Positions 47,528 through 58,666 of a stretch of DNA of 64,000 nucleotides are shown piece by piece. The notes beneath the pieces were generated by a model. The model saw only the letters and a program-made list of their open reading frames with translations. It made no database searches and had not been told where the DNA came from. The translations under genes and the position numbers were made by a program. The stretch is from Phragmites australis (lineage: Eukaryota; Streptophyta; Magnoliopsida; Poales; Poaceae): contig NC_084942.1 in the NCBI RefSeq assembly GCF_958298935.1, positions 12,965,501 to 13,029,500 on the forward strand. Direction: 5' to 3'. The first letter of the stretch is position 1; the number at the start of each line of letters is the position of its first letter.

Positions 47528-49049
47528 CTAGGCATAAGCGAAAAAACTATTGAAAACTTATACGATAATATGTAGAACATACGCATTCATCTACTTATGA
47601 ATTACCTCATCACCTCCACAGGCGTCTGTTTGTTCTAGGTTGAGGTAGTGGCTGGGCTACCTTCTTCAATGTTTTACGGTGGCACTACATCTCTTTCTGC
47701 CAACTGGGTCGGATTAGTGGTTAGTAGTGCCATTCCTTCCTGAAAGTTCTGCATACAATGACAATGAATAGTTGAGTAGTCTACATATGGAGAGTTGAGA
47801 AAGTAGCGAGATAGAGATAAAGCCGACGAGGGAGGGAGAGAGGATGTCGAAAGAGTGAGATAACCATAAAGGAGTCGATAGATAGAATGAATACATATAC
47901 AATATTGTAATTGAGTACGTTAGAACCACATTTAACAAAAAAAAGTCACATCTAATGTAGCAAAATAGGCATAAAAGTACTGATAATTGACACATTGATC
48001 TTATAAGTCACATCATCTTACATAGCAAAATAATAATGATTACAACCAGAACTAGGATTATGACATCTTAATACGTGAAATCACACTTCTTTTTATTTTC
48101 GAAGTTTGCCAATTTTAGCTCGGTTTGGATGATGTGATTGTTGTATGCTGCAATAGCTTCATGTTTGGACTTGTATCCTTTGTAACATGCTCCTTTGAAT
48201 CCATTAACTTGTGCGTGTCATTCCTCCCAAGTGGAGAACACTCCACTTTGCCGACCACGATGGACAACATACCATGTCTTAGCAGTCCTAAATTTCAGAT
48301 AATAGGCATAAATGAGATACTAGGTAGTACTTTTCATACAAACTCATCATGATAGCGCATTGATCAGTACTAAAATAAGCATAGCATCATTATATGTACA
48401 TTAGGGTGTGTAAGAAGAAAAGCAACAAACAAAAACAAAAATCAGTCACCAGCATCATATGCAACCACCATCTAATAAAAAGTCTATTATTTGATTGATC
48501 TGCATCAGATTATGAAGATAATTATATACGACTACAAACTCGATTGGGATAGTGAAAAGATGTGCAAGGTGCATGTGTAATAACCATCTGAGTTGAGCTT
48601 TGCAGTCATATGTATGGTAAATAGTTCTCATATTTCATCATTTGCAAAAAAGTAAGACAAGTATGAAAAGTGCAATTTTTAATACAACACATAACAGAAG
48701 TTGAACTATGCCAAATAGGATAAAGACAAGCTTGGTAATCCAAATAGTTGTGCCTAGCACAACTCCATGTCAGTAATTCTATATCTACATGCCATTTTCA
48801 CTGCATTTCGAAACAACTAAAACATACAAAGCAATAAACTAGAGAAGAATCTCCACAACTTACTAGAAAAAAGAAACCAATGTAAGCCCATAAGGCTGTC
48901 AAATTTCTGCAAGGAAGCCACTATAATTTATTTTTGCTAGTTTAGTCTCCATTCTGTTCAAGTTTGTATAATCAAGTCCTTCTATCTCACTAGGAACAAA
49001 GTGACAAATATCCATCAATTTAGGCAAAATATGAGCAAATGTGATATAT

Positions 49050-49690
49050 GAATGCACCTTATTGCACAATGCGACATGACAGCGGCACAATGGCTGCGCA
49101 TCATAGCGGCACGATGGTCGGGCATAACAGTAGCACGATGGCCAGCATCACACAGAATAAGGGAGGGGCATCACACGGCTCACCCGAAGCACTGGCTACA
49201 ATGGCTTGGCCAGGAGGGGGATGGTTACTCACCACAGCTTTTGCGGTCGTTGTCAGGGAGGAGGTGGCCGGAGTCATGGAGGAGCGTGGGTTGGGGATGA
49301 GCACAGGCCAGGGAGGAGGCGGCCGGAGTTGGGAGGAGCACGGGCCAGGGAGGAGGACAACGAAAGTGCCGGGGAGGAGGACGACGGCATCGAGGAGGAC
49401 AGGGACATCGGGCTCGGGCTCGTGGTCCTACGGCGGCGTGGGCTCCTCGGTGTCGGGAGGTGTTTCATCGGAGGGCATAGGAGGGAAGGGAAAAAAAATT
49501 CTAAGTATCAGAGGGTGCAGGCGTCTAGCTATTTTATCGGGGAGGGCTTTCACTGCCGGCTCAATATGCTCACCGGCAGTGAAAGGGTACCTTCACTGCC
49601 AGCTTAATAAATCCACCGGCAGTGAAAGTAGTTTCACTGCCGGCCAATATGTCCACCGGTAGTGAAAACTCTTTCATTGCTGGTGTTGCA
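49050..49690. repeat. CACTA 2 GC-rich tract and subterminal repeats
   Basis: A 'ggcacaatgg/gcacgatgg' repeat at 49080-49145 and the 'gaggacgacggc' tract lead to six alternating 'CACTGCCGGC' and 'CACCGGCAGTGAAA' words at 49551-49670. The order matches 17930-18690 in CACTA 1. Open frames across it are by-products. Confidence 0.75.
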
Positions 49691-50007
49691 GGGTGCAAAA
49701 AATTGTTTTATTTTCGCGTGCGCACTAAAACAATTTTGATTTAATAAAGATCAACTTTGATTTTTTAGTAACATTTTGATTTCAAATGCTAAATATAGGA
49801 TTAACCTTGGGGATTTCAACTTACTTGACCTCAAGAGGCTCCTACTAAAAGCTTGCTTGTTGTTGGGGAAAAATCCAGAGTTCACTTGCTCTAAAAAATA
49901 AAGAAAAGGAAAGTGAGAAAATGAAGAGGAAAGAAGGGATTTTGTTTAGATAGCTAGAGAGTGCTCATCTAGACCTTCTTCTTGATCAAAATTGAGCTTT
50001 AGTAGTG

Positions 50008-51799
50008 GGGGAATTAATGTAGGAGAAGGGATGAAGTGGTTGTTGGCATAGGAGATTTTATGGAGGAGAGAGTTCTAAAATGGCTCTGTTAGCTCAAGGT
50101 AGAAGAAGGTGGGGGAAGAGGAGAATATTACTGTTGGCTCATATATTCTACCAGTAATTATGTAGAGATATCGCTACCGGTTAGTAGATTGAGCCGGCAG
50201 TGATGACCCTTATCAAGATGAATAGGGTTGCGGTGAGAGAAACTGAGCCGGCAAAGTTGCAGACGTTTTTGCCGATCCGCAATACTGTTCAGAGAGATTG
50301 ACTTGTGGGTCCAAGGAGAGGAGGAGAGTAATAGAAGGTAGGAAATAGGGTAGCTACTGGAGATGAAAAAAATAGAGAATGCTGTAATAGTGTTAAGGGA
50401 TGCTGTAATAATGTTATAGAGAATGAATTTTTTAGAGTATCTGCTGGAGATAGCCTTATGCTTGAGAAAAAAGGTGTACTTATGTGCTAATGTAACTAGT
50501 ATGATGCGGACACGGATCCTCTACATTAATGATGATTAATACAGAGGATTACTGTTTGTACAATACTATGAGTCTGTTGCTACAGTCCTCGACATTAATT
50601 AATCACTGTTTACTACAGATTACTGCAGATACAGTGTTTGATTCTACTGTAGCATGGATCCGAACTGTAGCATCAGGTACTGTGGCGTTGTTGTAGCAGT
50701 TGATCCAATCCATCCATCTCCAATCAACGGTTGTGGAGTGCTCCTAATGCACTCCATTGTAGCCTCTGCAGTTGCCAGTAGCAACTGTAGAGGATCCCGA
50801 TCGGTATAATGCTCATGCGTTGCAAGGGTTTTTGAATCTGACACTCAATTTCTATTTTATTTTTCCCAAACAAATGAACAAAAAGTGACATTAGAGACAA
50901 CACTTAGGTTCTTGAATTTTCATATAAAACTTAATCCAATGGCATTCATCAACTCCATGTCTAGCATGGCCGTAGTCACATCTTTCCCTCCTTCCCTCCT
51001 CTCCACTCTGCCTCGCAAAAATTCTTAAAACTTACACTCAATCTCTCTTTCACTTCTTTCACGAGACTGAACTATCAATGATGTATCCAACTCATTATTC
51101 TATTTGCATCCCACTCTTATCGAACATGAATCCAACGTAAAAAAAATGGGCCAAAGTGATCATAAGAGGATCATGCTAAAACACACAATGATTGTAATTA
51201 TCATTTGTGTGCCACATATTGAAGACTCGGTTCATCGGAAGTCAAAACTGAAGCATTCCGGTGCTTCATTGTTGCTGCTTTCTTGTAGTCTCGAGAACCT
51301 GCTTGCCAATGCTTCATTAGCTAGAGATTTGTTCTATACTTTCTTCCAATCCAACAGGAACATGATATATCTTTATGAAACCATCACCAAACTGATGACA
51401 ACAGCTTCAATCAGCTTCACTTTTGGCATATTTTAATACTTCAATCTTAAAACTGATAGTTTGCACTCTGCACTATTCTTTGCGAGCTTCTCCATGAAGC
51501 TGCTGGCATTGTCTGGGCAACGGCCACCCGCTCCTTCATCTGCTACCGGAGATCATCATACATCAGGTCCCATATCCAATCATGGCAAGTTGGTGATGTA
51601 ACAAGTCCTGCACGCTACCAGCTCCAATCAACCCCAAATAAAATTCTGAAATACGATGAACCACTATTCTTCATATAAAGCAAGGGAAGAAGATATCGGT
51701 CTAGGCATATGATAATGGACTTAATCAGATTAGTCCGCTTGCGCTGAAGGATCAGGAGGCGTCGGTACCCTATGTCTCGAAAAAAATCATCTTGCTTCT
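50008..51799. other. Non-coding stretch downstream of CACTA 2
   Basis: Two more CACTA-like words ('gagccggcagtgatg' near 50188 and 'gagccggcaaag' near 50255) lie beyond the proposed end of CACTA 2, so its limit may be further right. A MITE-like element is at 50514-50797. From 50860 to 51799 I see no family similarity; part may be the 3' flank of the minus-strand methyltransferase relic. Confidence 0.4.
50514..50797. mobile_element. MITE-like element with 'GGATCCTCTAC' ends
   Basis: 'GGATCCTCTAC' at 50514-50524 faces 'GTAGAGGATCC' near 50787-50797, a perfect 11-bp inverted pair. The interior repeats 'actgtagca' and 'tactgtag' words. No target duplication was confirmed. Confidence 0.5.
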
Positions 51800-52663
51800 C
51801 TACAAGACAAGATTGCTGCTGTGTTCGATCCCTTCCCCGGTGGTGGGTTTCTTGACCAAGATGAACAAGGCTACACGATTGCTGCGGAAATCAGGGTGCC
51901 ATTGGTGTTGCTCCACGAGGAAGTCCTCAATTGCTGCCTCCAAGAAGCACTCCAGCATAGCGTCTGCTAGATTATTAGATACAATTAATTCATTCATCAA
52001 ACATCCAAAACAAAAGGGAACATGAAGATAAAGACCGTCCAGCTAGTAGTATTGTGGTGTGTTGTCCTGAGAGCAGAGCTAGTTGAGGGTCATCCACTAC
52101 TTCCTCATTGTGGATTACGTCGGAGCCGAGTATTAAAACGGAAATCAATGGACGGAAGGAAGGAAGGAAGATGAACCAGAGGCGGGCAGCAAGCAAGCAG
52201 TTACATGTCCAACCAAGAAACAAGAAAATGAATCAATCAGATACCGAGATCGGCCAGTGGGTGCTCAAGCAGTTGGTCACCCTATACAAGCTCCGTGACC
52301 CGAGCGGATCCTGGAACGTGAGGGTCATCGCCGGCTACATTGAGGTGGACCTTCTTCCTGAGCAGCTTGAGGCGGTCCGGGAGGTCGGAGAGCAGCCACA
52401 CATCCAACGAATCCGCATCCCTATGCGAGGTCGACCGCTCTGGTGGCGCGGAGGAGCTGCTGGGAGTCGAGGGGGACTGCAGCAGGGAGAGGCGGCGTCC
52501 GCAGACCGCAGGCATCGAGGTCCAAGGAGTGCCCGGCCTGGCGGACCAAGGCGTTGTTGCAGTGCGCCATGGGCTGGTCGAGGCCCCATAGCAGCATCGT
52601 CTCCCCCGCCGTGCTCTCCACCGGACGCGCAACGTCGCCGTACGCGCCCATCATGTGCCCCAT
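51800..52663 (-). pseudogene. METTL21-like protein methyltransferase, decayed
   Basis: The minus strand starts at ATG 52663 with 'MGHMMGAYGDVARPVESTA' and 'GETMLLWGL'. A near-duplicate 7-mer (52499-52512) shifts the frame. One frame over come 'LSDLPDRLKLLRKKV' and 'HVPGSARVTELV', then a stop where the family has Trp. A GT donor follows at 52244. Exon 2 (about 52134-52036) gives 'LGSDVIHNEEVVDD' and 'SGQHTTILLAG'; its acceptor AG is missing. Exon 3 (51963-51800) gives 'AMLECFLEAAIEDFLVEQ' and 'WHPDFRSNRVALFILVKKP'. These are blocks of plant Methyltransf_16 (METTL21-like) lysine methyltransferases. The AdoMet-binding 'DLGAGCGL' block is replaced by unrelated residues, so this copy should be inactive. 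Confidence 0.6.
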
Positions 52664-53236
52664 CTTTTTGCTGGTTTTCTATTAGGTGAAGAGTGGGCAA
52701 GAGGAGGTGGGACAAGGCTTATATTTTATATATAATGAAGATTAAAATAAGAAAAACGTAAGTACTTATAAAAAAGAAATAAACATACAAGTTCAACAGT
52801 ATGCAATAAAATGGGAAAAAACTGCTACGTCAGTGGTGTATGGCCTCGTAGTAAGGTGTTTGGTTAAGTCTCGCAACAAGAAAAAAAGGTTTTTTTTCTA
52901 CATAACAAAGAGGGTTTTTTTCATATAACAAAGAGGGTTTATTTTTATAGTTGTAGAAAATGTAAAAAAAGAAAAATCCCCGAGACCCATCCAACACATA
53001 ATTTTCGTGTCGTACGCCCGTGCTCCTGCTGATTTAAGGTCAGGTCACGACTCCTCCTGTCTGGCTGTCTCTTTAAAAAAGAAAAAAAAATCCCAACTCC
53101 TCCGCCCCCGAACACATCTGAACCCCCTTCCGTCGAAGCACGACACCTCGATTTCTTCTGATCTCTGCTGACCGTCGTCGCCCTCGTCCTCCCCTCTGCC
53201 GGCACTACAGCTGCTGATCTGTCAGGACTTCTGCTG
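52664..53236. promoter_or_regulatory. Shared upstream region of two divergent genes
   Basis: The start codons of the methyltransferase relic (52663, minus) and ATG101 (53527, plus) face away from each other 863 bp apart. On the minus side an AT-rich 'tattttatatataatg' lies 50-75 bp upstream of its ATG and could supply a TATA box. From about 53100 the sequence becomes GC- and CT-rich and looks like ATG101 leader. A duplicated 'acaaagagggttt' sits near 52903 and 52925. Promoter function is inferred from position. Confidence 0.4.
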
Positions 53237-53247
53237 GTAAGGAAGCC

Positions 53248-53280
53248 ATGGCTTGCTCCGATGGATTCCTGTTGAGTTAA
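53248..53280 (+). other. Upstream ORF (10 codons) in ATG101 leader
   Basis: An ATG in strong context, GCCATGG, is followed by ten codons and TAA. It lies between two possible 5' donors of a leader intron, 'gtaagg' at 53237 and 'gtacgt' at 53394, which share the acceptor 'tttcgcag' ending at 53514. It is in the mature leader only if the second donor is used. Confidence 0.4.
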
Positions 53281-53526
53281 TTTTGGCTCTGGTAGTCTTC
53301 CCTCCGCCATTTTTGTTTTTGGGGCAAACCTCCGCCGACTTGACCGGACACAATTTCTGCCTTCCGCACGCGTCGGCGTCGCCCATCGCAACGGTACGTC
53401 AGCGCTCCCCTTCTATCCCCGCTGATGCTGATCGAGAGAGACTGCGTTTCTGATGGTTTTCTCGATCCGCCCCTGACCGGACGCCTGTGCATCCGTCTGC
53501 CCCTTGTTTCGCAGCTGCTAGAAGAG

Positions 53527-56500
53527 ATGAACTGCGAGACATGTCAGCTGAAGGAGCTGGTCCGATCCGAAGCCCTAACTCGGTTTTACTGTTCTTTTGG
53601 TTTTTCTCGTTTGCTAATTTTGGTGAATTCCTTTTCTTAATTATTTTCTTTTTTTGCCGGTTGTTTGTCAGCAGGAGCTGGAACCTAAAGAGATCAGGGA
53701 TGTGCTGCGATGTGAGTCTGTCTATTGAATTTTCTCCTTCCTTCCTAGCTCTGTTTCTTGTTAAAAAGTCTTCCTTTTATTTGTTTCAAATAGTTGGGTG
53801 TCTCTAGTCCCATGAAATCGAAACTCTCAAGTAATGGATTTCACATTTCACATGCTTATTTGTTGTTTAGGGTTCAATGATTATTGAAATTGAGTAATTT
53901 CACTGAAGTTAACGACGGAAATCATGTTGAACTTGTGGAGTACAAACTAAAATCACTCAAGTTCTCTCCTTTGGGGAAAGAGTGATGCATGGGTTATGCA
54001 AGTGGAAACTGAACAAGAATTGGATATACACCAATCGTGCAGTAGGGGTCTTAACTTTGAATTTTCCGTTGTGGACCATATTATGACATGTTTGGGCCTG
54101 TAGAGTTCTGAAGTACATTCATTACTTAGATGACTTGATGAAGTTTCTTGAGGATGCCTCTCTTTCTTAACTTTGGGTCCTTCCGATTAATAATAAGAAT
54201 TTGAGGTAGTATTTTAGCGTGTCCTCTATACTACACAGCCCTTGTTGATGGATATGCTAAATATGACTATGCTGCAGGCATTTTACACACCATATTCTTC
54301 CATAGAACCCTAAGCCTTGTTCGGCCCAAAGATGTCGACTGTGAACTCTTTGAGATCACCTACGTGAGTATTCTCGTACATTAAGATCTGGATGCATTTC
54401 ATTTGTCCAAGGCATTTGATGCTATTGTACTACAAGTAATTGTATCTACATATTACTACTATCAAGAAATTCTTGACACTTTGACTTTCATGGTCTCCTA
54501 GATGCAAATTTGACTATTTGTTATCACAATATATTGCTAATGTTATGGAGTGTAAGGTTGAATTATTTTTTCAATGACAAACTTAATCATATCATTTTCG
54601 TGTTATAACTCTAAATAGCTAAAAATATATTATTTTTCAAGATCCAAAAGTTGACCTTTGGTTTTCTATAGTTAGAATAATTTGTGACTTGTGATTGTTT
54701 CTTTATAATATGTTTAGAATTCATATTTGTGACTAGTGTTTTCTGGCATTTCACATGTTTTATGATTGGAAACCCAAGTACACAAATGCATACCTATGTC
54801 TATTTCATAGTAATTTTATGGTCAATGTAGTCAGGTTATGTCTTCGTGCTTATTAGCTGTACACCCTGAATCATGGTTTAGTATTATTGCTAGTAACAGT
54901 GAGATCTACATCTTGTTTGGTAAACATGGATCAAAATAGGAGCTTAGTGCTGTTAATGTGTAGTAATGACATTTAGAGTTTAGGTATGATACCATATTTG
55001 GAATTGACACAAACAAGTCAACGAATGATGCATATTTACTGTGGACTATAAGTAATATATAAAGCGCGCTGGTACAGAAGAGCCATATGGGACTGATCCT
55101 AAACTAGGTAAAAAAAAATCTCGAACACGCATATTGCCGTCCAGCCGCCAGGGGTTGGTGATGAACCAAGAGCACCTCAACCCAGCCCTTGAGCTCCAGC
55201 GGAGGTGAAGGTGATCATCGTCGTCGTCGCTTGGTGGGTTAGGATCTTCTGACAAGGAGGCAAAATCGGGTTGAAAGTCCTACAACTTCTCTAGCCAAAT
55301 GTAGATGGTGTACTGCAAGGTCTGCTTCCCCGGCAACATGAGGGACTCTGGTGTCAGGTGCATGTTCGTCGTCTGGCTCGAAATCCAAGGTCTCAATCAT
55401 GAGCAGTTCCTTGATCTGGGGGATGATCTCCGGGTGGAATGTCCACGTCGTCAACCAGAACTTCAACATGTTTGAGCACGCCACCATATCTGGGTGCGAG
55501 CTCTCCTCCCAACAACAAGAGCCGAGGAGCTTCTCCGTCGTGTCGAACTCCTAGGCATGTGACAAGATCCCATCCATGGCATGCTTGACATGGTATAGGA
55601 GCAAATGAGTCTTAGTGTGCATCCGCCTCATCCATGGCTATATCAGAATGCGATGCCGTGGTGTGCGGACAACTTTGCTCTTAGCCAGAATGCGTGCCAC
55701 TGTGTCAGGAACGAGCAGCAGGATGAGGAATTCCTCCTGCCGGCACTAGTAGATAGACAAAAGTGCATTCGAAAGCGCTGCGCGATTGCCTCAAGCACCT
55801 CATGCATATCGGTAGTTGATGAAGCCGCACCACAATGAGCACCACCGCGTGGCGAAGCTCTTCCGCCACAGTGATGCGATTGGACCTACCCAGAATGCAA
55901 AGCTCTCGCCAAGGGCAACGGGCGGGGTGGCCTTGGTGCCACTGCTCGCTGGATAGATCCTCAGCCACATAAGGGGTTCCTGCGTCGGGACTAGAGCTAG
56001 ATCAGCCACCGAGGACGAAGGTAGAGGAGGCGTGATAGGGTAGGACCGTTGTCAATGGCTGTATATCTATACCTCTTTTTTACGGAGGCATTGATCCATA
56101 GAACCTATAAAAAAGAGATGGTTGAGGCCATGTCGTGAGCGTCGAGCGCCAATGCAAGGCCCTGGGTGTCATGGCCAAAGTATTACCGCGGGGCGTGTGA
56201 CCGTCGACCTTCTTCCTCGGGGGTTGTGGATGCGGCTTCCGGCTTGAAGAGATCTCTGGCGTCGGCCCACGAGGGAGAGATTGTGAGCACGATTTGGAGG
56301 ACTCCAGTGTCGGTCGACCACGCTGGAGTGGCATCGCCCGCGTTGGTGGCTGCCGGTCTCATGGGTGGCGCCAGTGTGGCCTGGAGTCGGGGTGAGCGCC
56401 GAGGAGGGAGGATGGGAGGCCTTTTCTTCCATAATGAACATTCTACCACCAAAATCTACCGAGAAACTAATACGATTTTATATCCCGGTTACAGGAAATA

Positions 56501-58442
56501 CATTGTCACATTCATGTCCCTTTTTTTATGTAATCAGCTTTTGGTAGTCAATGAGCTTCTGAAGAATATGGAGAGTTGACCAGAAAATATCGTGAATAGC
56601 TTGTAACAAATTCTATTAATGCATGACCTTCATTATTAAGTTATGCTTTGTATTTATCAAATGATTTTTCATTTAACTCACTAAAGAATTCTGTAAAATG
56701 TTTAGGGTAAACCAATCTAGTACAATTTTTGCTGACCTAATAGCTGATCCATCAAACGCCTTCTCTGTACTTGCTAAACACAAAACAGATTTAGTCTTAA
56801 ATTCCCGTCATTCATTGCATCAGTCATAAGATGCAGTCATGCAGATGTCATTGCATCATTCATTGCATATGACCTGGTTCTGAATAAGGTCGAATGTTGT
56901 TCACTGCATTAGAACTCTATGACCCTGAAACCGCATATACATCCCAAAGAACTCTCACTGGTCCAGGCAAATGAAACAGTGGATCCCAAGTTGCCAGTAA
57001 ACTCAGCCCTATGTCTGTCCCGTGGATCCATGTGCATGTCATCCCAAAAAAATCTCTCAAATTCCTAGGTCCATCAAGCAACATTCTGGACACCTGCATA
57101 TATGTCTTCAGCTGATGGCCTATGTTTGATCCAAAAGTCAAAAACCTGTCAAAGGCCAGCTCATGCTGTATGGCCCCAAATTTTTTATTTAGCTAAACAT
57201 TGTTGAATCCCAAGTCTAACCACCAACTGCTACATTAACAGCTCATATCCGCATATGGCTCGTTTACAACCAGAAATCACCCAGGCAACATGCCTGATCA
57301 ATATTAACGAAACCCTGGACAATGGTTACTTATTAGCTGCAGCTGGCAGTCAGTATTTAGTAATATGTTTTTCTGTGAGTTTTCAGGCAAGGTTGCTTGC
57401 ATTTCAACAGAAAATCAAGCTTCAAAGCTGTACTATTTGTAGAGCTGTATTTTACCAACTTTCATTTCTTACAACCTGACCGAATACTAGGAGCCTGCCA
57501 GCAACATTGTGACTACGAATTTTGATTTCATTTTCTTTGTTGTTGCTTACTTTTGTGCTTCTTTCTTTTTCGATTACGCTTTTACTTTTGTTTTTGGGTG
57601 TGTATAGGTGCAGTGTGGACTACCCGAATTAGAAAAAGAAGTTGATGGAAAGATTGACCAGTTCATTGCTTGGGTAGAGAAGCATCCAAATCGCAGAAGC
57701 CAGGTGTGAACTACATTTGGTCATTTTGATATTCTTCTTCAGTTTACTTTCTTTGTTGAACCTGTATTATCTTTGTTCCAATTTTAATTAGCGTTTGACC
57801 TGAATATCTCAGGTATGCCTCTACTTTTTCGATGAGAAAAACAAACACCCAGGTTGGTTTGTAAACAAAACAGAGCGCATTTATTGGGAACAATGGTTCA
57901 TCAATTTGCATGTCATGAACCCAAAAGGATATAGCAAATCAAATAGCTCCAAAGGGCTCACAAATATTGGAGGTAATTTTGTTAATTAAACTTTCACGGT
58001 CTTCATAAAGCCATCCTAGTCCCATGGAACAGTGTAACAGTAACATGTGACGCAACATGCTCTTAGAGAACACCTTGGAGGAGACTAGCTCAAGGCGTGC
58101 TGCATTGGAGTCATCCATTCATGAAGTACTATTCCAGATCATAAACTTCGCCAACAAGAAAAAAGACCATATTCCTGCGATCCCTGATAGAATATTCAAT
58201 CATGAGATCATGATCCCAAGGTTAGTGTTATATTTGGTATGGACGCAAGGATGCATAATGTATGATAAGAGTTATCCTTAGTTGGCCCAAATATTTTTTT
58301 GTTGAGATTCTCTACATATATCTGGATCTCCAGGTGACCCCTTTTCGTTGGACGTGTTGACAGTTCCTCGGATTCTGTGTTTGGATGGAACACCGACGTT
58401 CTTCGGAGAGTGTTGAATAGTGGGCACCCGTACTCACTTTAG
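53527..58442 (+). CDS. ATG101: Autophagy-related protein 101
   Basis: Seven coding exons: 53527-53559, 53675-53711, 54278-54363, 57608-57703, 57813-57972, 58067-58220 and 58364-58442. They total 645 nt and encode 214 residues, near the 215 I recall for Arabidopsis ATG101. All introns have GT..AG. The start 'MNCETCQLKEL' and blocks 'FHRTLSLVRPKDVD', 'LFEITYVQCG', 'IDQFIAWVEKHPNRRSQ', 'KHPGWFVNKTERIYWEQWF', 'EVLFQIINFANKKKDHIP' and the end 'VLNSGHPYSL' match plant ATG101. This HORMA-fold protein binds ATG13 in the ATG1 kinase complex that starts autophagosome formation. The 'GWF' pair corresponds to the WF finger. An in-frame ATG at 53425 lies in a leader intron, so 53527 is the start. The first donor, gtccga, is weak. 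The third coding intron is 3.2 kb owing to insertions. Confidence 0.93.
55050..56452 (-). pseudogene. DUF4283-type protein fragment in ATG101 intron
   Basis: Within ATG101's third coding intron the minus strand reads, from about 56452 down, a proline-rich start ('PPILPPRRSPRLQ'). Later come 'PWMRRMHTKTHLLLYHV', 'EFDTTEKLLGSCCWEE', 'MLKFWLTTWTFHPEIIPQ' and 'IKELLMIETLDFEPDD'. The pattern of a Trp-rich block, 'LL.S.CW.E..HP' and 'L..WT..PE.IP' fits the DUF4283/zinc-knuckle proteins abundant in grass repeats. Stops occur between blocks. The segment is GC-rich against AT-rich intron flanks, which marks it as inserted. The carrier element was not identified. 54364-55050 and 56453-57607 are ordinary AT-rich intron. 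Confidence 0.55.
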
Positions 58443-58461
58443 CTGAAGACGACCGATGCCG

Positions 58462-58511
58462 CCATCCGGTGTGGAAGGTGCTTTGCTAACCATCCGGTGT
58501 GGAAGGTGCTT
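58462..58511 (+). repeat. 28-bp tandem duplication in ATG101 3' region
   Basis: 'CCATCCGGTGTGGAAGGTGC' plus 'TT' at 58462-58483 recurs at 58490-58511, a 28-bp period, starting 20 bp after the stop codon. Confidence 0.85.
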
Positions 58512-58666
58512 ACGGAGAACTAGTGTTGTGTACATAATCCATGTATGCTGTCCAGAGAGCAAGGTCATCTGGCCTGTAAATATTTATGTGCAAAATTAAT
58601 TTTTTCTATTTTGAACAATGTTGCTTGCTGGATAACCAGATACTTAATACGCTATCAAATATGCTT

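Larger units (their letters stand above)
43743..50007 (-). mobile_element. CACTA element 2 (deletion derivative)
   Basis: The left end is 'CACTACTACAGAATAG' with the subterminal repeats and CT-rich tract of CACTA 1. The minus strand carries the same second-gene parts in the same order. The right part has the same GC-rich tract and repeat array (49200-49690) ending 'gcagggtgcaaaaaa'. TNP2, DUF4218 and DUF4216 are absent. A possible eroded right terminus 'CTTTAGTAGTG' ends at 50007, agreeing with the expected end at 10 of 11 positions, but no target duplication matches. The right boundary is uncertain. Confidence 0.65.

Noticed and set aside
49048..49662. 204-residue plus-strand frame
   Set aside because: It spans the CACTA 2 GC-rich tract and subterminal repeats, and runs antisense to the element's genes.
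49988..50007. Firm right terminus of CACTA 2
   Set aside because: It matches only 10 of 11 positions, has no target duplication, and subterminal-like words occur beyond it; kept as a possibility only.
53425..53640. Longer ATG101 with 34 extra N-terminal residues
   Set aside because: The upstream in-frame ATG lies in a likely leader intron (donor gtacgt, acceptor tttcgcag), and plant ATG101 starts 'MNCE'.
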